A stretch of 64,000 nucleotides of DNA from Leclercia pneumoniae. Lineage in GTDB: Bacteria > Pseudomonadota > Gammaproteobacteria > Enterobacterales > Enterobacteriaceae. The translations under genes and the position numbers were made by a program. The notes beneath the pieces are model-generated. The model saw only the letters and a program-made list of their open reading frames with translations, did no database searches and was not told where the DNA came from. The stretch covers positions 930,001-994,000 of the forward strand of contig NZ_CP071383.1 of the NCBI RefSeq assembly GCF_017348915.1. Reading direction: 5' to 3'. This document shows, piece by piece, positions 53,639 through 64,000 of the stretch. Within the stretch, counting starts at the first letter, position 1; the number at the start of each line of letters is the position of its first letter.

Positions 53639-54913
53639 ATGACAGATAAACGCAAAGATGGTTCGGGCAAACTGCTGTACTGCTCTTTTTGCGGCAAAAG
53701 CCAGCATGAAGTGCGCAAACTGATTGCCGGGCCGTCCGTGTATATCTGCGATGAATGTGTCGATTTATGTAACGACATCATTCGCGAAGAGATTAAAGAA
53801 GTTGCTCCGCATCGTGAACGCAGCGCGTTGCCGACACCGCATGAGATCCGTCATCACCTTGATGACTATGTCATCGGTCAGGAACAGGCTAAGAAAGTCC
53901 TGGCTGTGGCGGTGTATAACCACTACAAACGTCTCCGTAATGGCGACACCAGCAATGGTGTTGAGCTTGGCAAAAGTAACATTCTGCTGATTGGACCAAC
54001 GGGTTCCGGTAAAACGTTGCTGGCAGAGACGCTGGCGCGCCTGCTGGATGTTCCGTTCACCATGGCGGACGCTACCACATTGACCGAAGCCGGTTATGTG
54101 GGTGAAGACGTTGAAAATATTATTCAGAAGCTGCTGCAGAAGTGCGATTACGACGTGCAGAAAGCCCAGCGCGGTATCGTTTATATCGATGAGATCGACA
54201 AAATCTCGCGTAAATCCGATAACCCGTCCATCACCCGCGATGTGTCCGGTGAAGGGGTTCAGCAGGCTCTGTTGAAACTGATTGAAGGCACCGTGGCTGC
54301 GGTTCCGCCGCAGGGTGGCCGTAAACATCCGCAGCAGGAGTTCCTGCAGGTTGATACCTCCAAGATCCTGTTCATCTGTGGTGGTGCGTTTGCCGGTCTG
54401 GACAAAGTGATCTCCCACCGTGTAGAAACTGGCTCTGGTATTGGTTTTGGCGCCACGGTGAAAGGAAAATCTGAAAAAGCGAACGAAGGTGAGCTGTTAG
54501 CGCAGGTTGAGCCAGAAGATCTGATCAAATTTGGTCTGATCCCTGAGTTCATTGGTCGTCTGCCGGTTGTGGCGACACTGAGCGAGCTGAGCGAAGACGC
54601 TCTGATTCAGATCCTGAAAGAGCCGAAAAACGCCCTGACGAAACAGTATCAGGCGTTGTTCAACCTTGAAGGTGTTGACCTGGAGTTCCGTGACGAAGCG
54701 CTGGATGCGATTGCCAAGAAAGCCATGGCCCGTAAAACCGGTGCCCGTGGTCTGCGTTCAATCGTTGAAGCCGCGCTGCTCGATACCATGTACGACCTTC
54801 CTTCTATGGAAGAGGTCGAGAAAGTGGTTATCGATGAGTCCGTGATTGCAGGCCAAACTAAGCCGCTGCTGATTTATGGCAAACCAGAAGCGCAGCAGGC
54901 TTCTGGCGAATAA
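53639..54913 (+). CDS. clpX: ATP-dependent Clp protease ATP-binding subunit ClpX
   Basis: A 424-residue AAA+ unfoldase that recognises tagged substrates (such as ssrA) and feeds ClpP. A zinc-binding dimerisation domain (CSFC and CDEC at residues 15-18 and 37-40) is followed by Walker [13 protein letters not shown], Walker B YIDEIDK, the pore loop GYVGED and the ClpP-binding loop IGF (SGIGFGATV). A terminator follows. Confidence 0.98.
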   Translation: MTDKRKDGSGKLLYCSFCGKSQHEVRKLIAGPSVYICDECVDLCNDIIREEIKEVAPHRERSALPTPHEIRHHLDDYVIGQEQAKKVLAVAVYNHYKRLRNGDTSNGVELGKSNILLIGPTGSGKTLLAETLARLLDVPFTMADATTLTEAGYVGEDVENIIQKLLQKCDYDVQKAQRGIVYIDEIDKISRKSDNPSITRDVSGEGVQQALLKLIEGTVAAVPPQGGRKHPQQEFLQVDTSKILFICGGAFAGLDKVISHRVETGSGIGFGATVKGKSEKANEGELLAQVEPEDLIKFGLIPEFIGRLPVVATLSELSEDALIQILKEPKNALTKQYQALFNLEGVDLEFRDEALDAIAKKAMARKTGARGLRSIVEAALLDTMYDLPSMEEVEKVVIDESVIAGQTKPLLIYGKPEAQQASGE

Positions 54914-54939
54914 TTCACCAACTCATACAATCAGTTAAT

Positions 54940-54974
54940 CAAAAAGGGGGGATTTTATCCCCCCTTTTATTTTT
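54940..54974 (+). terminator. Terminator after clpX
   Basis: AAAAGGGGGG and CCCCCCTTTT make a 10-base stem with an ATTTTAT loop followed by ATTTTT. It separates clpX from lon. Confidence 0.93.
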
Positions 54975-54987
54975 CCGTATTCATGAC

Positions 54988-55015
54988 GTTGAATGTGTGG
55001 GAAACATCCCCATAT
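54988..55015 (+). promoter_or_regulatory. Sigma-32 heat-shock promoter of lon
   Basis: GTTGAAT (54988-54994) and CCCCATAT (55008-55015), with 13 bases between them, match the sigma-32 pattern and closely resemble the E. coli lon promoter, including the GGGAAACATCCCC stretch. The lon ATG is 82 bases downstream. Confidence 0.9.
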
Positions 55016-55097
55016 ACTGGATTACATGTTAATGGTTGGGTGAAGCACAGTCACGCAGCCTGATTACCTGGCGGACACTAAACTAAGAGAGAGCTCT

Positions 55098-57452
55098 ATG
55101 AATCCTGAGCGTTCTGAACGCATTGAAATCCCCGTATTGCCGCTGCGCGATGTGGTGGTTTATCCGCACATGGTCATACCCTTATTTGTAGGGCGGGAAA
55201 AATCTATCCGTTGCCTTGAAGCCGCCATGGATCATGATAAAAAAATCATGCTGGTTGCGCAGAAAGAAGCATCAACGGATGAGCCGGGTGTAAATGATCT
55301 TTTCACCGTCGGGACCGTGGCCTCTATTTTGCAGATGCTGAAGCTGCCTGACGGCACCGTCAAGGTGCTGGTCGAAGGCCTGCAGCGTGCGCGTATTACC
55401 ACCTTGTCTGATGATGGCGAACACTTCTCTGCTAAGGCAGAGTATCTTGACTCACCGCAGCTTGACGAGCGTGAGCAGGAGGTGCTGGTACGCACCGCCA
55501 TTAGCCAGTTCGAAGGCTATATCAAGCTGAACAAAAAAATCCCACCAGAAGTGCTGACGTCGCTGAACAGCATCGACGATCCTGCGCGTCTGGCAGATAC
55601 CATCGCTGCGCACATGCCGCTGAAGCTGGCTGACAAACAGTCCGTGCTGGAGATGTCCGACGTTAATGAACGTCTGGAGTATCTGATGGCGATGATGGAA
55701 TCCGAGATCGATCTGCTGCAGGTGGAAAAGCGTATTCGCAACCGCGTGAAAAAGCAGATGGAGAAATCTCAGCGTGAGTACTACCTGAATGAGCAGATGA
55801 AGGCTATTCAGAAAGAGCTTGGCGAGATGGACGACGCGCCGGACGAAAACGAAGCCCTGAAGCGTAAAATCGACGCCGCGAAAATGCCGAAAGAGGCAAA
55901 AGAGAAAGCGGAAGCCGAGCTGCAGAAGCTGAAAATGATGTCTCCAATGTCCGCCGAGGCCACTGTGGTGCGCGGCTACATTGAGTGGATGGTTCAGGTG
56001 CCATGGAATACCCGTAGCAAGGTCAAGAAAGATCTGCGCCAGGCGCAAGAAATCCTTGATACCGACCACTATGGCCTCGAACGTGTCAAAGATCGCATCC
56101 TTGAATATCTCGCGGTCCAGAGCCGTGTGAATAAAATCAAAGGGCCAATTCTCTGTCTGGTAGGGCCGCCGGGGGTGGGTAAAACCTCTCTGGGCCAGTC
56201 CATCGCCCAGGCAACCGGGCGCAAGTATGTGCGAATGGCGCTGGGTGGGGTACGTGATGAAGCGGAAATCCGCGGTCACCGTCGTACCTATATCGGCTCC
56301 ATGCCAGGCAAACTGATTCAGAAGATGGCAAAAGTGGGGGTGAAAAACCCACTGTTCCTGCTTGATGAGATCGACAAAATGTCTTCGGACATGCGTGGCG
56401 ATCCGGCGTCCGCTCTGCTGGAAGTGCTTGATCCAGAACAGAACGTGGCCTTCAGCGATCACTACCTGGAAGTGGACTACGACCTGAGCGATGTGATGTT
56501 CGTGGCGACCTCCAACTCCATGAACATTCCGGCACCGCTGCTGGATCGTATGGAAGTGATCCGTCTCTCTGGTTATACCGAAGATGAGAAGCTGAACATT
56601 GCCAAACGCCACCTGCTGCCGAAGCAGATTGAGCGCAACGCCCTGAAAAAAGGCGAACTGACGGTCGACGATAGCGCCATTATTGGCATCATTCGTTACT
56701 ATACCCGTGAAGCGGGTGTCCGTAGCCTCGAGCGTGAAATCTCAAAACTGTGCCGTAAAGCGGTTAAACAACTGCTGCTGGATAAAACCGCGAAGCAGAT
56801 TGAGATTAACGGTGAAAACCTGCATGAGTTTCTCGGCGTTCAGCGCTACGACTACGGTCGCGCGGATAGCGAAAACCGCGTGGGCCAGGTCACCGGTCTG
56901 GCGTGGACGGAAGTGGGCGGCGATCTGCTGACCATCGAAACCGCCTGCGTGCCTGGCAAAGGTAAGCTCACTTATACCGGTTCTCTGGGTGAAGTGATGC
57001 AGGAATCCATCCAGGCTGCGCTGACCGTGGTGCGCGCGCGCGCGGAAAAACTGGGTATTAATCCGGACTTCTACGAAAAACGCGATATCCACGTTCACGT
57101 ACCGGAAGGGGCAACGCCGAAAGACGGTCCAAGCGCCGGTATCGCGATGTGTACCGCTCTGGTCTCCTGCCTGACCGGTAACCCGGTACGTGCTGATGTG
57201 GCCATGACCGGTGAGATCACTTTGCGTGGCCAGGTTCTGCCGATTGGTGGTTTGAAAGAAAAACTGCTGGCAGCCCACCGCGGTGGTATTAAAACTGTGC
57301 TTATTCCTTACGAGAACAAGCGCGATCTGGAAGAAATTCCAGATAACGTTATTGCCGATCTGGATATCCATCCGGTGAAACGCATTGAAGAGGTTCTGAC
57401 ATTAGCACTGCAGAATGAGCCCTCCGGAATGCAGGTTGTAACGGCAAAATAG
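55098..57452 (+). CDS. lon: ATP-dependent protease Lon
   Basis: A 784-residue AAA+ serine protease that removes damaged and short-lived regulatory proteins such as SulA and RcsA. It has an N-terminal substrate-binding LON domain (about residues 10-200), coiled coil, Walker [13 protein letters not shown] near 356, Walker [11 protein letters not shown], and the protease domain with Ser679 in [11 protein letters not shown] and the catalytic Lys in [14 protein letters not shown]. Length equals the E. coli protein. hupB follows, as in most relatives. Confidence 0.98.
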   Translation: MNPERSERIEIPVLPLRDVVVYPHMVIPLFVGREKSIRCLEAAMDHDKKIMLVAQKEASTDEPGVNDLFTVGTVASILQMLKLPDGTVKVLVEGLQRARITTLSDDGEHFSAKAEYLDSPQLDEREQEVLVRTAISQFEGYIKLNKKIPPEVLTSLNSIDDPARLADTIAAHMPLKLADKQSVLEMSDVNERLEYLMAMMESEIDLLQVEKRIRNRVKKQMEKSQREYYLNEQMKAIQKELGEMDDAPDENEALKRKIDAAKMPKEAKEKAEAELQKLKMMSPMSAEATVVRGYIEWMVQVPWNTRSKVKKDLRQAQEILDTDHYGLERVKDRILEYLAVQSRVNKIKGPILCLVGPPGVGKTSLGQSIAQATGRKYVRMALGGVRDEAEIRGHRRTYIGSMPGKLIQKMAKVGVKNPLFLLDEIDKMSSDMRGDPASALLEVLDPEQNVAFSDHYLEVDYDLSDVMFVATSNSMNIPAPLLDRMEVIRLSGYTEDEKLNIAKRHLLPKQIERNALKKGELTVDDSAIIGIIRYYTREAGVRSLEREISKLCRKAVKQLLLDKTAKQIEINGENLHEFLGVQRYDYGRADSENRVGQVTGLAWTEVGGDLLTIETACVPGKGKLTYTGSLGEVMQESIQAALTVVRARAEKLGINPDFYEKRDIHVHVPEGATPKDGPSAGIAMCTALVSCLTGNPVRADVAMTGEITLRGQVLPIGGLKEKLLAAHRGGIKTVLIPYENKRDLEEIPDNVIADLDIHPVKRIEEVLTLALQNEPSGMQVVTAK

Positions 57453-57482
57453 TGACCTCGCGCAAAGAGCGTCAATAAAAAC

Positions 57483-57521
57483 AAGGCTGGTGAGCCATTT
57501 CGGGCTTGCCAGCCTTTTTTT
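57483..57521 (+). terminator. Terminator after lon
   Basis: AAGGCTGG and CCAGCCTT form the outer stem with GTGAGCC/GGGCTTGC pairing inside, followed by TTTTTTGT. Confidence 0.9.
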
Positions 57522-57662
57522 GTATAGCTAATTTAGATTGCTGATTAGGTCAGCCATCAACAACGGGTGTTGTAAGGTTATGGCAGGCCTGATATAACTG
57601 CTGCGCGGTCGCGTTGTGAAGGATTCAGGCGCGATATAAATTATAAAGAGAGGAAGAGAAGA

Positions 57663-57935
57663 GTGAATAAATCTCAACTGATTGACAAAATTGCTGCGGG
57701 TGCCGATATCTCTAAAGCTGCGGCTGGACGTGCGTTAGATGCTCTGATTGCTTCTGTTACCGAATCTCTGCAGGCCGGAGACGACGTAGCGCTGGTAGGC
57801 TTTGGTACTTTTGCTGTTAAAGAGCGTGCTGCCCGTACTGGCCGCAACCCTCAGACCGGCAAAGAAATCACCATCGCTGCCGCTAAAGTTCCAGGTTTCC
57901 GTGCAGGTAAAGCGCTGAAAGACGCAGTAAACTGA
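57663..57935 (+). CDS. hupB: DNA-binding protein HU-beta
   Basis: A 90-residue histone-like protein that bends DNA as a homodimer or with HU-alpha. The family signature [24 protein letters not shown] lies at residues 46-69. The start is GTG 57663 behind GAGAGGAAGAGAA. The 210-base gap to lon contains the hupB promoters. Confidence 0.98.
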   Translation: MNKSQLIDKIAAGADISKAAAGRALDALIASVTESLQAGDDVALVGFGTFAVKERAARTGRNPQTGKEITIAAAKVPGFRAGKALKDAVN

Positions 57936-58146
57936 TTGCTTTTTTGCTTCAGGGAAGTCGACATCTCCAAGGGCGCATCATTTGATGTGCCTTTTTTGTT
58001 TGTCCAGGACTGTTTTCTGCGAGTTTCTGCGAGTTGTGGGCTGACAATCGCCCTGTTTTCTTGTCACAATACATTTTTACGCGCTGCGGTCAGGATTTCC
58101 GCCAGCGTCAGGTCACCAGTCACCTACAGCGGAGTGTGGTCACACC

Positions 58147-60021
58147 ATGATGGACAACTTACGCACGGCTGCTAACAGTCTCGTGCTCAAGATTATTTTC
58201 GGTATCATTATTTTGTCGTTCATTTTGACCGGCGTAAGCGGATATCTGATTGGCGGTAGCGCAAACTATGCCGCAAAAGTGAATGACCAGGAAATTAGCC
58301 GTGGGCAGTTTGAGAACGCTTTTGCCAATGAACGTAACCGTATGCAGCAGCAACTGGGCGATCAGTTCTCTGAACTGGCAGCAAACGAAGGTTATATGAA
58401 AACGCTGCGTGAGCAGACGCTGAACCGTCTTATCGACGAAGCGCTGCTTGACCAGTACGCCCACAATCTCGGCCTGGGTATCAGCGATGATCAAGTGAAA
58501 AAAGTGATTTTCACAACCCCTGCTTTCCAGACCGACGGCAAATTTGATAACACCCGCTACAACGCCATTATTGGCCAGATGGGCATGTCAGCCGACCAAT
58601 ACGCACAAGCGCTTCGCAATCAGCTGACGACGCAGCAGCTAATCAACGCCATCGTGGGTAGCGATTTCATGCTGAAGGGCGAAACCGACGAGCTGGCGGC
58701 ACTTGTTGCACAACAGCGAATTGTTCGCGAAGCCACTTTCGACGTTAACGCTCTGGCCGCGAAGCAAAAGGTGAGCGAGCAGGAAGTTAACGCTTACTAC
58801 GAGCAGAACAAAAATAACTTCACCGCACCTGAGCAGTTCCGCATCAGCTACATTAAGCTGGACGCCGCGGCGATGCAGGAAAATGCGTCGGATGCCGATA
58901 TTCAGTCTTACTACGATCAGCATCAGGATCAGTTCACTCAGCCTCAGCGTAACCGTTACAGCGTGATCCAGACGAAAACGGAAGCAGATGCGAAAGCCGT
59001 GCTGGACGAACTGAACAAAGGCGCAGACTTTGCCGCCATTGCCAAAGAAAAATCCACCGACATCATCTCTGCGAAAAACGGCGGCGATATGGGCTGGCTG
59101 GAAGAGGGTACCACCCCAGAAGAGCTGAAAAACGCCGGTCTGAAAGAGAAAGGCCAACTTTCAGGGGTGATCAAATCTTCTGTAGGCTTCCTGGTTGCCC
59201 GCCTGGACGACGTTGAGCCTGCTAAAACGAAACCGCTGACCGAAGTGCGTGATGATATCGCCGCCAAAGTGAAGCAAGAAAAAGCGCTGGATGCCTTCTA
59301 CGCGCTGCAGCAGAAAGTGAGCGATGCCGCAAGCAACGATAACGAGTCGCTGGCGGGCGCGGAGCAGGCTGCCGGTGCCAAAGCGGTGACCACGGGCTGG
59401 TTTGGTCGTAACAATCTGCCAGAAGAGCTGAACTTCAAACCTGTATCAGACGCTATCTTCAATGGTGGCCTGGTGGGTGAGAACGGCACGCCGGGCAGCA
59501 ACTCCGACATCATCACCGTTGACGGCGATCGTGCCTTCGTTTTACGCGTGGTTGAGCATAAACCAGAAGCGATTAAACCGCTGGCGGAAGTGAAAGACCA
59601 GATCACGGCAATAGTTCAGCACAACAAAGCAGAGCAGCAGGCCAAACTGGATGCTGAGAAACTGCTGGTTGAGCTGAAAGCAGGGAAAGGCGACGAGGCG
59701 CTGAAGGCGGCTGGTCTGAGCTTCGGTGAAGCCAAAACCCTGAGCCGTACCGGTCAGGATCCTGTTAGCCAGGCAGCCTTTGCGCTGAGCCAGCCGGCGA
59801 AAGATAAACCGAGCTTTGGTATTGCAAGCGATATGCAGGGCAACGTGGTTATTCTGGCTCTGGATGAAGTGAAGTCTGGCACCCTGCCGGAAGCGCAGAA
59901 AAAGGCGATGGTTCAGGGGATCACCCAGAACAATGCCCAGATCACTTTCGAAGCGCTGATGAGCAATCTGCGCAAAGAAGCCAAAATTAAGCTGGGCGAT
60001 GTCATAACTCAGCAGCAATAA
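58147..60021 (+). CDS. ppiD: Periplasmic folding chaperone PpiD
   Basis: A 624-residue inner-membrane protein with one N-terminal membrane segment (about residues 14-35, LKIIFGIIILSFILTGVSGYLIGG) and a large periplasmic part of the SurA type. A parvulin domain (about 266-357; NRYSVIQTKTEADAKAVLDELNKGADFAAIAKEKS...GGDMGWLEEG) is present; in E. coli it shows little or no isomerase activity. PpiD works at the periplasmic exit of SecYEG with YfgM. Confidence 0.96.
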   Translation: MMDNLRTAANSLVLKIIFGIIILSFILTGVSGYLIGGSANYAAKVNDQEISRGQFENAFANERNRMQQQLGDQFSELAANEGYMKTLREQTLNRLIDEALLDQYAHNLGLGISDDQVKKVIFTTPAFQTDGKFDNTRYNAIIGQMGMSADQYAQALRNQLTTQQLINAIVGSDFMLKGETDELAALVAQQRIVREATFDVNALAAKQKVSEQEVNAYYEQNKNNFTAPEQFRISYIKLDAAAMQENASDADIQSYYDQHQDQFTQPQRNRYSVIQTKTEADAKAVLDELNKGADFAAIAKEKSTDIISAKNGGDMGWLEEGTTPEELKNAGLKEKGQLSGVIKSSVGFLVARLDDVEPAKTKPLTEVRDDIAAKVKQEKALDAFYALQQKVSDAASNDNESLAGAEQAAGAKAVTTGWFGRNNLPEELNFKPVSDAIFNGGLVGENGTPGSNSDIITVDGDRAFVLRVVEHKPEAIKPLAEVKDQITAIVQHNKAEQQAKLDAEKLLVELKAGKGDEALKAAGLSFGEAKTLSRTGQDPVSQAAFALSQPAKDKPSFGIASDMQGNVVILALDEVKSGTLPEAQKKAMVQGITQNNAQITFEALMSNLRKEAKIKLGDVITQQQ

Positions 60022-60065
60022 TTTCAGCGTTGCTCGCAGATTTACGCAACGCATTGCAACTCTCA

Positions 60066-60091
60066 AAGGCCGCTTTCGCGGCCTTTTCCAT
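60066..60091 (+). terminator. Terminator after ppiD
   Basis: AAAGGCCGC and GCGGCCTTT make a 9-base stem with a TTTC loop, followed by TCCATTT. Confidence 0.85.
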
Positions 60092-60150
60092 TTCTGCCAT
60101 CTGCTGTTTGTTCGTTTGTTAGCGTCCGGCTATCGTGGCCTGGCTGTTAA

Positions 60151-60513
<363 letters not shown>

Positions 60514-60610
60514 GTTTTTTCTTGCACGGTGGCAAAAGTTTGCCAGGATAAAGAGGTCATACCAGTTATGACCTCTGATCCTATAAATAGACAATAAAGG
60601 CTATTGCGCT

Positions 60611-61009
60611 ATGCAGACTCAAATCAAAGTACGTGGTTTTCATCTGGACGTTTATCAGCACGTCAATAACGCCCGCTATCTCGAATTTCTGGAAGAGGCG
60701 CGGTGGGATGGGCTGGAAAACAGCGAAAGCTTTCAGTGGCTAACGGCGCACAACATCGCCTTTGTGGTGGTGAATATTAACATCAATTATCGCCGCCCGG
60801 CCGTACTGGGCGATCTGCTTACCGTAACCAGTCAGGTGCAGCAACTCAACGGCAAAAGCGGCGTCCTGAGCCAGGTCGTGACGCTGGAGCCCGAAGGGCA
60901 AAACGTAGCGGATGCGCTGATCACTTTCGTCTGTATCGATTTGAAGACACAAAAAGCGTTGCCGCTGGAAGGGGAGTTGCGGGAAAAACTGGAAAAGCTG
61001 ATCAAATAA
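60611..61009 (+). CDS. fadM: Long-chain acyl-CoA thioesterase FadM (YbaW)
   Basis: A 132-residue hot-dog fold thioesterase that hydrolyses long-chain, particularly unsaturated, acyl-CoA by-products of beta-oxidation. The 4-hydroxybenzoyl-CoA-thioesterase-type motif is HLDVYQHVNNARYLEFLEEARW (residues 12-33) with the catalytic Asp14. In E. coli it is under FadR; no FadR site was searched for here beyond inspection. Confidence 0.94.
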   Translation: MQTQIKVRGFHLDVYQHVNNARYLEFLEEARWDGLENSESFQWLTAHNIAFVVVNININYRRPAVLGDLLTVTSQVQQLNGKSGVLSQVVTLEPEGQNVADALITFVCIDLKTQKALPLEGELREKLEKLIK

Positions 61010-61054
61010 AGTGGAAACCTGCCGGGTGAAGGATTTCACCCGGCGAGGCCGGAA

Positions 61055-61750
61055 CTACTGCAGCCCGGTTTTCGCTTTCAGCGAAGCCATCACGCCGGCT
61101 TTGTTCGTCAGGTACTGATTCAGGCCGTTTGCCCGCAGGTTACAGGCCGCGCACTGGCCACAGCCATCGCCCTTAATGCCGTTATAGCAGGTGAGGGTTT
61201 CGTTGCGCACCATCTCCAGCTTGCCCCAGTGGTCTGCCAGCGCCCAGGTTTCGGCTTTGTCGAGCCACATAAGCGGCGTTTCAAAGCGAATCTCTTTCGC
61301 CATGCCCAGGCTCACCGCATGGTTGAGGGCTTTAACAAATTCATCGCGGCAGTCGGGGTAGCCAGAAAAATCGGTTTCACACACGCCGGTAATCACTGCT
61401 TCGGCCTGAACCTGATAAGCATAAATTGCGGTCAGGGTCAGGAAGAGAATATTACGCCCCGGGACGAAGGTATTGGGAATGCCACTGGCATCGGGTTCGT
61501 AGTCTGGCACCGGGATGCTATCGCGCGTGAGGCTACTGACCGCCAGTTCGTTCAGCAAGGTGACGTCCAGCACCTTGTGTGCACGTGCGCCAAGCTTGAT
61601 GGCCAGTTCACGGGCGACATCGATTTCAGCGCGGTGGCGTTGACCATAATCGAAGGTGACGCAGTGAACCTCATCATATTGCTGTAGCGCCTGAACCAGG
61701 CAGGTAGTGGAATCTTGTCCTCCGCTAAAGACGACGACGGCACGTTTCAT
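61055..61750 (-). CDS. queC: 7-cyano-7-deazaguanine synthase QueC
   Basis: A 231-residue ATP-dependent enzyme converting 7-carboxy-7-deazaguanine to preQ0 in the queuosine pathway. The PP-loop SGGQDSTTC is at residues 9-17, and four zinc-binding cysteines lie in the C-terminal [22 protein letters not shown] 61750 gives [14 protein letters not shown] as in the family; the longer frame overlaps the end of ybaE. It supplies the preQ0 later used by Tgt (17.6 kb) and QueA (16.5 kb). Confidence 0.97.
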   Translation of the reverse strand: MKRAVVVFSGGQDSTTCLVQALQQYDEVHCVTFDYGQRHRAEIDVARELAIKLGARAHKVLDVTLLNELAVSSLTRDSIPVPDYEPDASGIPNTFVPGRNILFLTLTAIYAYQVQAEAVITGVCETDFSGYPDCRDEFVKALNHAVSLGMAKEIRFETPLMWLDKAETWALADHWGKLEMVRNETLTCYNGIKGDGCGQCAACNLRANGLNQYLTNKAGVMASLKAKTGLQ

Positions 61751-61817
61751 ATCTCTTCCCAACGTTAACGGTGTAAAACGCAATGGTAACGCGGGCAGGC
61801 AGCGGCGACCAGCTTCT

Positions 61818-63518
61818 TCACGTTCCCGGTGCCGGCAGCCAGGCTTCGGTAAATTCAAACCAGCCGCGCGGGTTGAGTCGAATACCGTTTACGCCCGGCG
61901 GCGCGCTTACCTGATAGTGATAATTGAAGAGAGGGGTCAGCACGGCGCTCTCCATCAAACCCGCGAAGACCGCTTTTAGCGCTGAGTCGCGAGCGCTGGC
62001 GGCGGGCTGCGTCTGTACTGCATCCAGCGTAGCCAGAAGATGGGAATATTGGGCCGGACTCAGTAATTGCGGCCACAGCACATCGCAGCGTAGCCACTGC
62101 TCAAGCGTGTATTCTGGTGCCTCGCCAATAAGCCTGTCGCCCATCATGATGTCGGCCTGGGGCAGTACGCCGCAGCCATCCCAGGTTTTGGCATCGTGAA
62201 AGATAATGTGCAACTGACAACCCTGCTGTGCCAGATAGAGCCTGAGCTGCTCTGCCATAGTGTGTAACTCCACGGGCAGGTGGTAGGCGAGGGTCAGCGT
62301 TTCTGGTAATGCCGTTTGTTGCGCGTCGGGCCACTCGGGAATGGCCCAGCCCGGCAAGAGCTCGTTTGCCGGTGTAATCAAATTTTCTTCCAGCGGTAAC
62401 GTATGCAGAAGCGCGGTGTGATGAATGATTTGAATAAGACGACGGGCCTGCAGTTCGCTCAGCCGCGAACTCTGGCGCAGGGTCAGATAACAAAATCCCA
62501 GGCTAATGCTGTTGCTCACCAGCCGCAGGCTGGCAAGTTCATCGGGTTCGCCAATCGCGATCTGTACGGGGTGGCGACAGCTGGTGCCCAGATCCTGCTC
62601 AAAGAGTTGCGGGGTAATCCAGTACTCGATCGCTTTCAGCAGAGGGTGGCTAAGATGGTACTGCTCATGGCTTTCGATTCGCACCAGCTCAGGCCCGAAG
62701 ATCGCCAGTCGAAACGGACCGCAGCCGATGAGCGGCATGCTGGGGTGGGCCAGCCGACTGCAGTAGCTCGCCAGCCGATGCGCCAGCCAGTAATCGGGCT
62801 GATGCAGAATAAAGGTCAGGCATTGAGGATGGGTGACCTCAATGCGCGATACGCTGTTAAACAGCTTACGTAGCGCGGGCAGGGCAAGCAGCAGCGCCAG
62901 ACGGTTTTGCAGGTGCGCGGTCTCGACCTTATCGCCGTTATGCCAGTGCAGGGTTGAGCGGATGTAAAAATGCCAGCGCAGGCCATCGGGGGCGATCTCC
63001 CAGTGGTGTGCCAGATCGCCAACCGGCTCGCTGCTCGTATCGTCAAACCGGGTGATACCGGAAAAGATCTGTCCCACCAGGTGCTGCTCTGCACGCCCCG
63101 GTAAAAAGCCCGGCTGCAGCGGCTCCAGTGGGCGGTAGTAAGGGATACGCAGCGTTGGGGTATCGTTCTGCCACTGACCGCCCATAAAGGGCTGCAGCAG
63201 TGTGTGTAGATCCTGCGGCGCCAGCTGCGCCAATTCCAGAGCCGTCTGTTGATGACCACGTTGAAGCGCCTCTTCCATCATCGCGTTGCGTAACGCGTCG
63301 GGGGTAACATGGAAGAGCAGATCGCCGCGTTTACCGCGCCCTGGCCGTGCCGTCCAGCTCAACCAGCCCGCCTCCTGCGCCTGTCGCAATAGCGTACGCA
63401 CATGCCGTTCACTGCAAAAACAGCGGCCGGCCAGCTCAGCCACGCTTACTTGCTGCGGCGCCCCGGCTGAAGGCTGCCAGAGCCGTTGATACTGATTAAG
63501 ACGGTTAAGAAGGCGCAT
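61818..63518 (-). CDS. ybaE: SgrR-family regulator/solute-binding-like protein YbaE
   Basis: A 566-residue protein with an N-terminal SgrR-type winged helix (about residues 1-115; [32 protein letters not shown]) fused to a periplasmic-binding-protein-like domain (about 165-560) that here has no signal peptide. It equals the E. coli YbaE length. SgrR uses the same layout to sense glucose-phosphate stress and activate sgrS. The ligand and targets of YbaE are unknown. It is divergent from cof. Confidence 0.93.
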   Translation of the reverse strand: MRLLNRLNQYQRLWQPSAGAPQQVSVAELAGRCFCSERHVRTLLRQAQEAGWLSWTARPGRGKRGDLLFHVTPDALRNAMMEEALQRGHQQTALELAQLAPQDLHTLLQPFMGGQWQNDTPTLRIPYYRPLEPLQPGFLPGRAEQHLVGQIFSGITRFDDTSSEPVGDLAHHWEIAPDGLRWHFYIRSTLHWHNGDKVETAHLQNRLALLLALPALRKLFNSVSRIEVTHPQCLTFILHQPDYWLAHRLASYCSRLAHPSMPLIGCGPFRLAIFGPELVRIESHEQYHLSHPLLKAIEYWITPQLFEQDLGTSCRHPVQIAIGEPDELASLRLVSNSISLGFCYLTLRQSSRLSELQARRLIQIIHHTALLHTLPLEENLITPANELLPGWAIPEWPDAQQTALPETLTLAYHLPVELHTMAEQLRLYLAQQGCQLHIIFHDAKTWDGCGVLPQADIMMGDRLIGEAPEYTLEQWLRCDVLWPQLLSPAQYSHLLATLDAVQTQPAASARDSALKAVFAGLMESAVLTPLFNYHYQVSAPPGVNGIRLNPRGWFEFTEAWLPAPGT

Positions 63519-63620
63519 AGAAAACCCGGAACAATATTATTTAACTATTCAGTATTACTTCCGTATATCTCAGGTGATACTGATCCACAAGTTAAACGCA
63601 TCACACTTTCGGGAGTACGC

Positions 63621-64000
63621 ATGGCTCGCCTGGCTGCATTCGATATGGACGGTACGCTATTAATGCCGGATCACCGTTTAGGTGAAAAAACCCTGAGCGC
63701 ACTTAAGCGCCTGCGTGAGCGTGATATTACTCTTACGTTTGCCACAGGCCGCCACGCGCTGGAGATGCGCCATCTGTTGGGTAAACTTTCGCTGGATGCG
63801 TTTCTGATCACCGGCAACGGGACGCGTATTCACTCGCTGGAAGGGGACGAACTCCACCGTCAGGATCTTGATCCGCAGGTGGCGGATATCGTTCTGCACA
63901 GCACCTGGGATACCCAGGCCAGTATTCACGTATTTAATGATGATGGCTGGTTTACCAACAGGGAAATCCCCGAACTGCTGCACGCTCATGCTTACAGCGG
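63621..64000 (+). CDS. cof: HMP-PP phosphatase Cof, N-terminal part (partial)
   Basis: The first 126 codons of a HAD-superfamily phosphatase; the window ends inside the gene. Motif I is FDMDGTLL at residues 7-14, with nucleophile Asp8, and motif II is TFATGRH. In E. coli Cof hydrolyses the thiamine precursor HMP-PP and other sugar phosphates. ATG 63621 follows GGGAGTACGC. The end and the cap domain lie outside. Confidence 0.93.
   Translation, partial: MARLAAFDMDGTLLMPDHRLGEKTLSALKRLRERDITLTFATGRHALEMRHLLGKLSLDAFLITGNGTRIHSLEGDELHRQDLDPQVADIVLHSTWDTQASIHVFNDDGWFTNREIPELLHAHAYS

Noticed and set aside
55452-56612. 386-codon minus-strand open frame opposite lon
   Set aside because: It is antisense to conserved lon codons, His/Phe-rich in the way typical of antisense frames of GC-rich enteric genes, with no domain.

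Overview
The window is a 64 kb stretch of chromosome from a gamma-proteobacterium of the family Enterobacteriaceae. Gene order is nearly that of the Escherichia coli segment running from yaiA/aroM to cof, and protein sequences match E. coli products closely over full length. A thioredoxin-type peroxiredoxin between malZ and acpH, and an M24-like/VOC/WYL cassette between secF and tsx, point to the Enterobacter-Leclercia-Klebsiella-Salmonella side of the family rather than Escherichia itself. That placement is inference; there is no rRNA, tRNA, CRISPR array or phage in the window.

Layout. 1-7.7 kb: yaiA tail, a frameshifted aroM, ppnP, rdgC, mak and the sbcDC nuclease pair. 7.8-15 kb: the phoBR phosphate two-component system behind a clear Pho box, then brnQ, proY and malZ (with paired MalT-like boxes). 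15-22 kb: a 2-Cys peroxiredoxin and acpH on the minus strand, then the queA-tgt-yajC-secD-secF operon joining queuosine tRNA modification to the Sec translocon. 22-24.6 kb: an accessory trio (M24-fold protein lacking its metal ligands, VOC protein, WYL regulator) where E. coli has yajD. 24.6-37 kb: tsx, yajI, the nrdR-ribD-ribE-nusB-thiL cluster (pgpA is missing after thiL), the minus-strand xseB-ispA-dxs-yajO isoprenoid operon, thiI, yajL, panE, yajQ and yajR.

39.4-43 kb is the one strongly accessory segment: about 1.4 kb of AT-rich DNA with no convincing gene, the first 49 codons of a secreted exoprotein cut off by an intact IS3-family element, and a minus-strand gene for a small protein with a 15-residue double-glycine leader followed by nine aromatic 11-residue repeats. 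I consider that last gene, a candidate class II microcin-like secreted peptide of unfamiliar architecture, the most interesting thing in the window.

43-64 kb returns to the core backbone: cytochrome bo oxidase cyoABCDE, ampG, yajG, bolA, the proteostasis block tig-clpP-clpX-lon (with two well-formed sigma-32 promoters), hupB, ppiD, ybaV, fadM, queC, ybaE and the start of cof. Functional themes are protein export and quality control, phosphate sensing, cofactor synthesis (riboflavin, thiamine, isoprenoids, pantothenate) and aerobic respiration.
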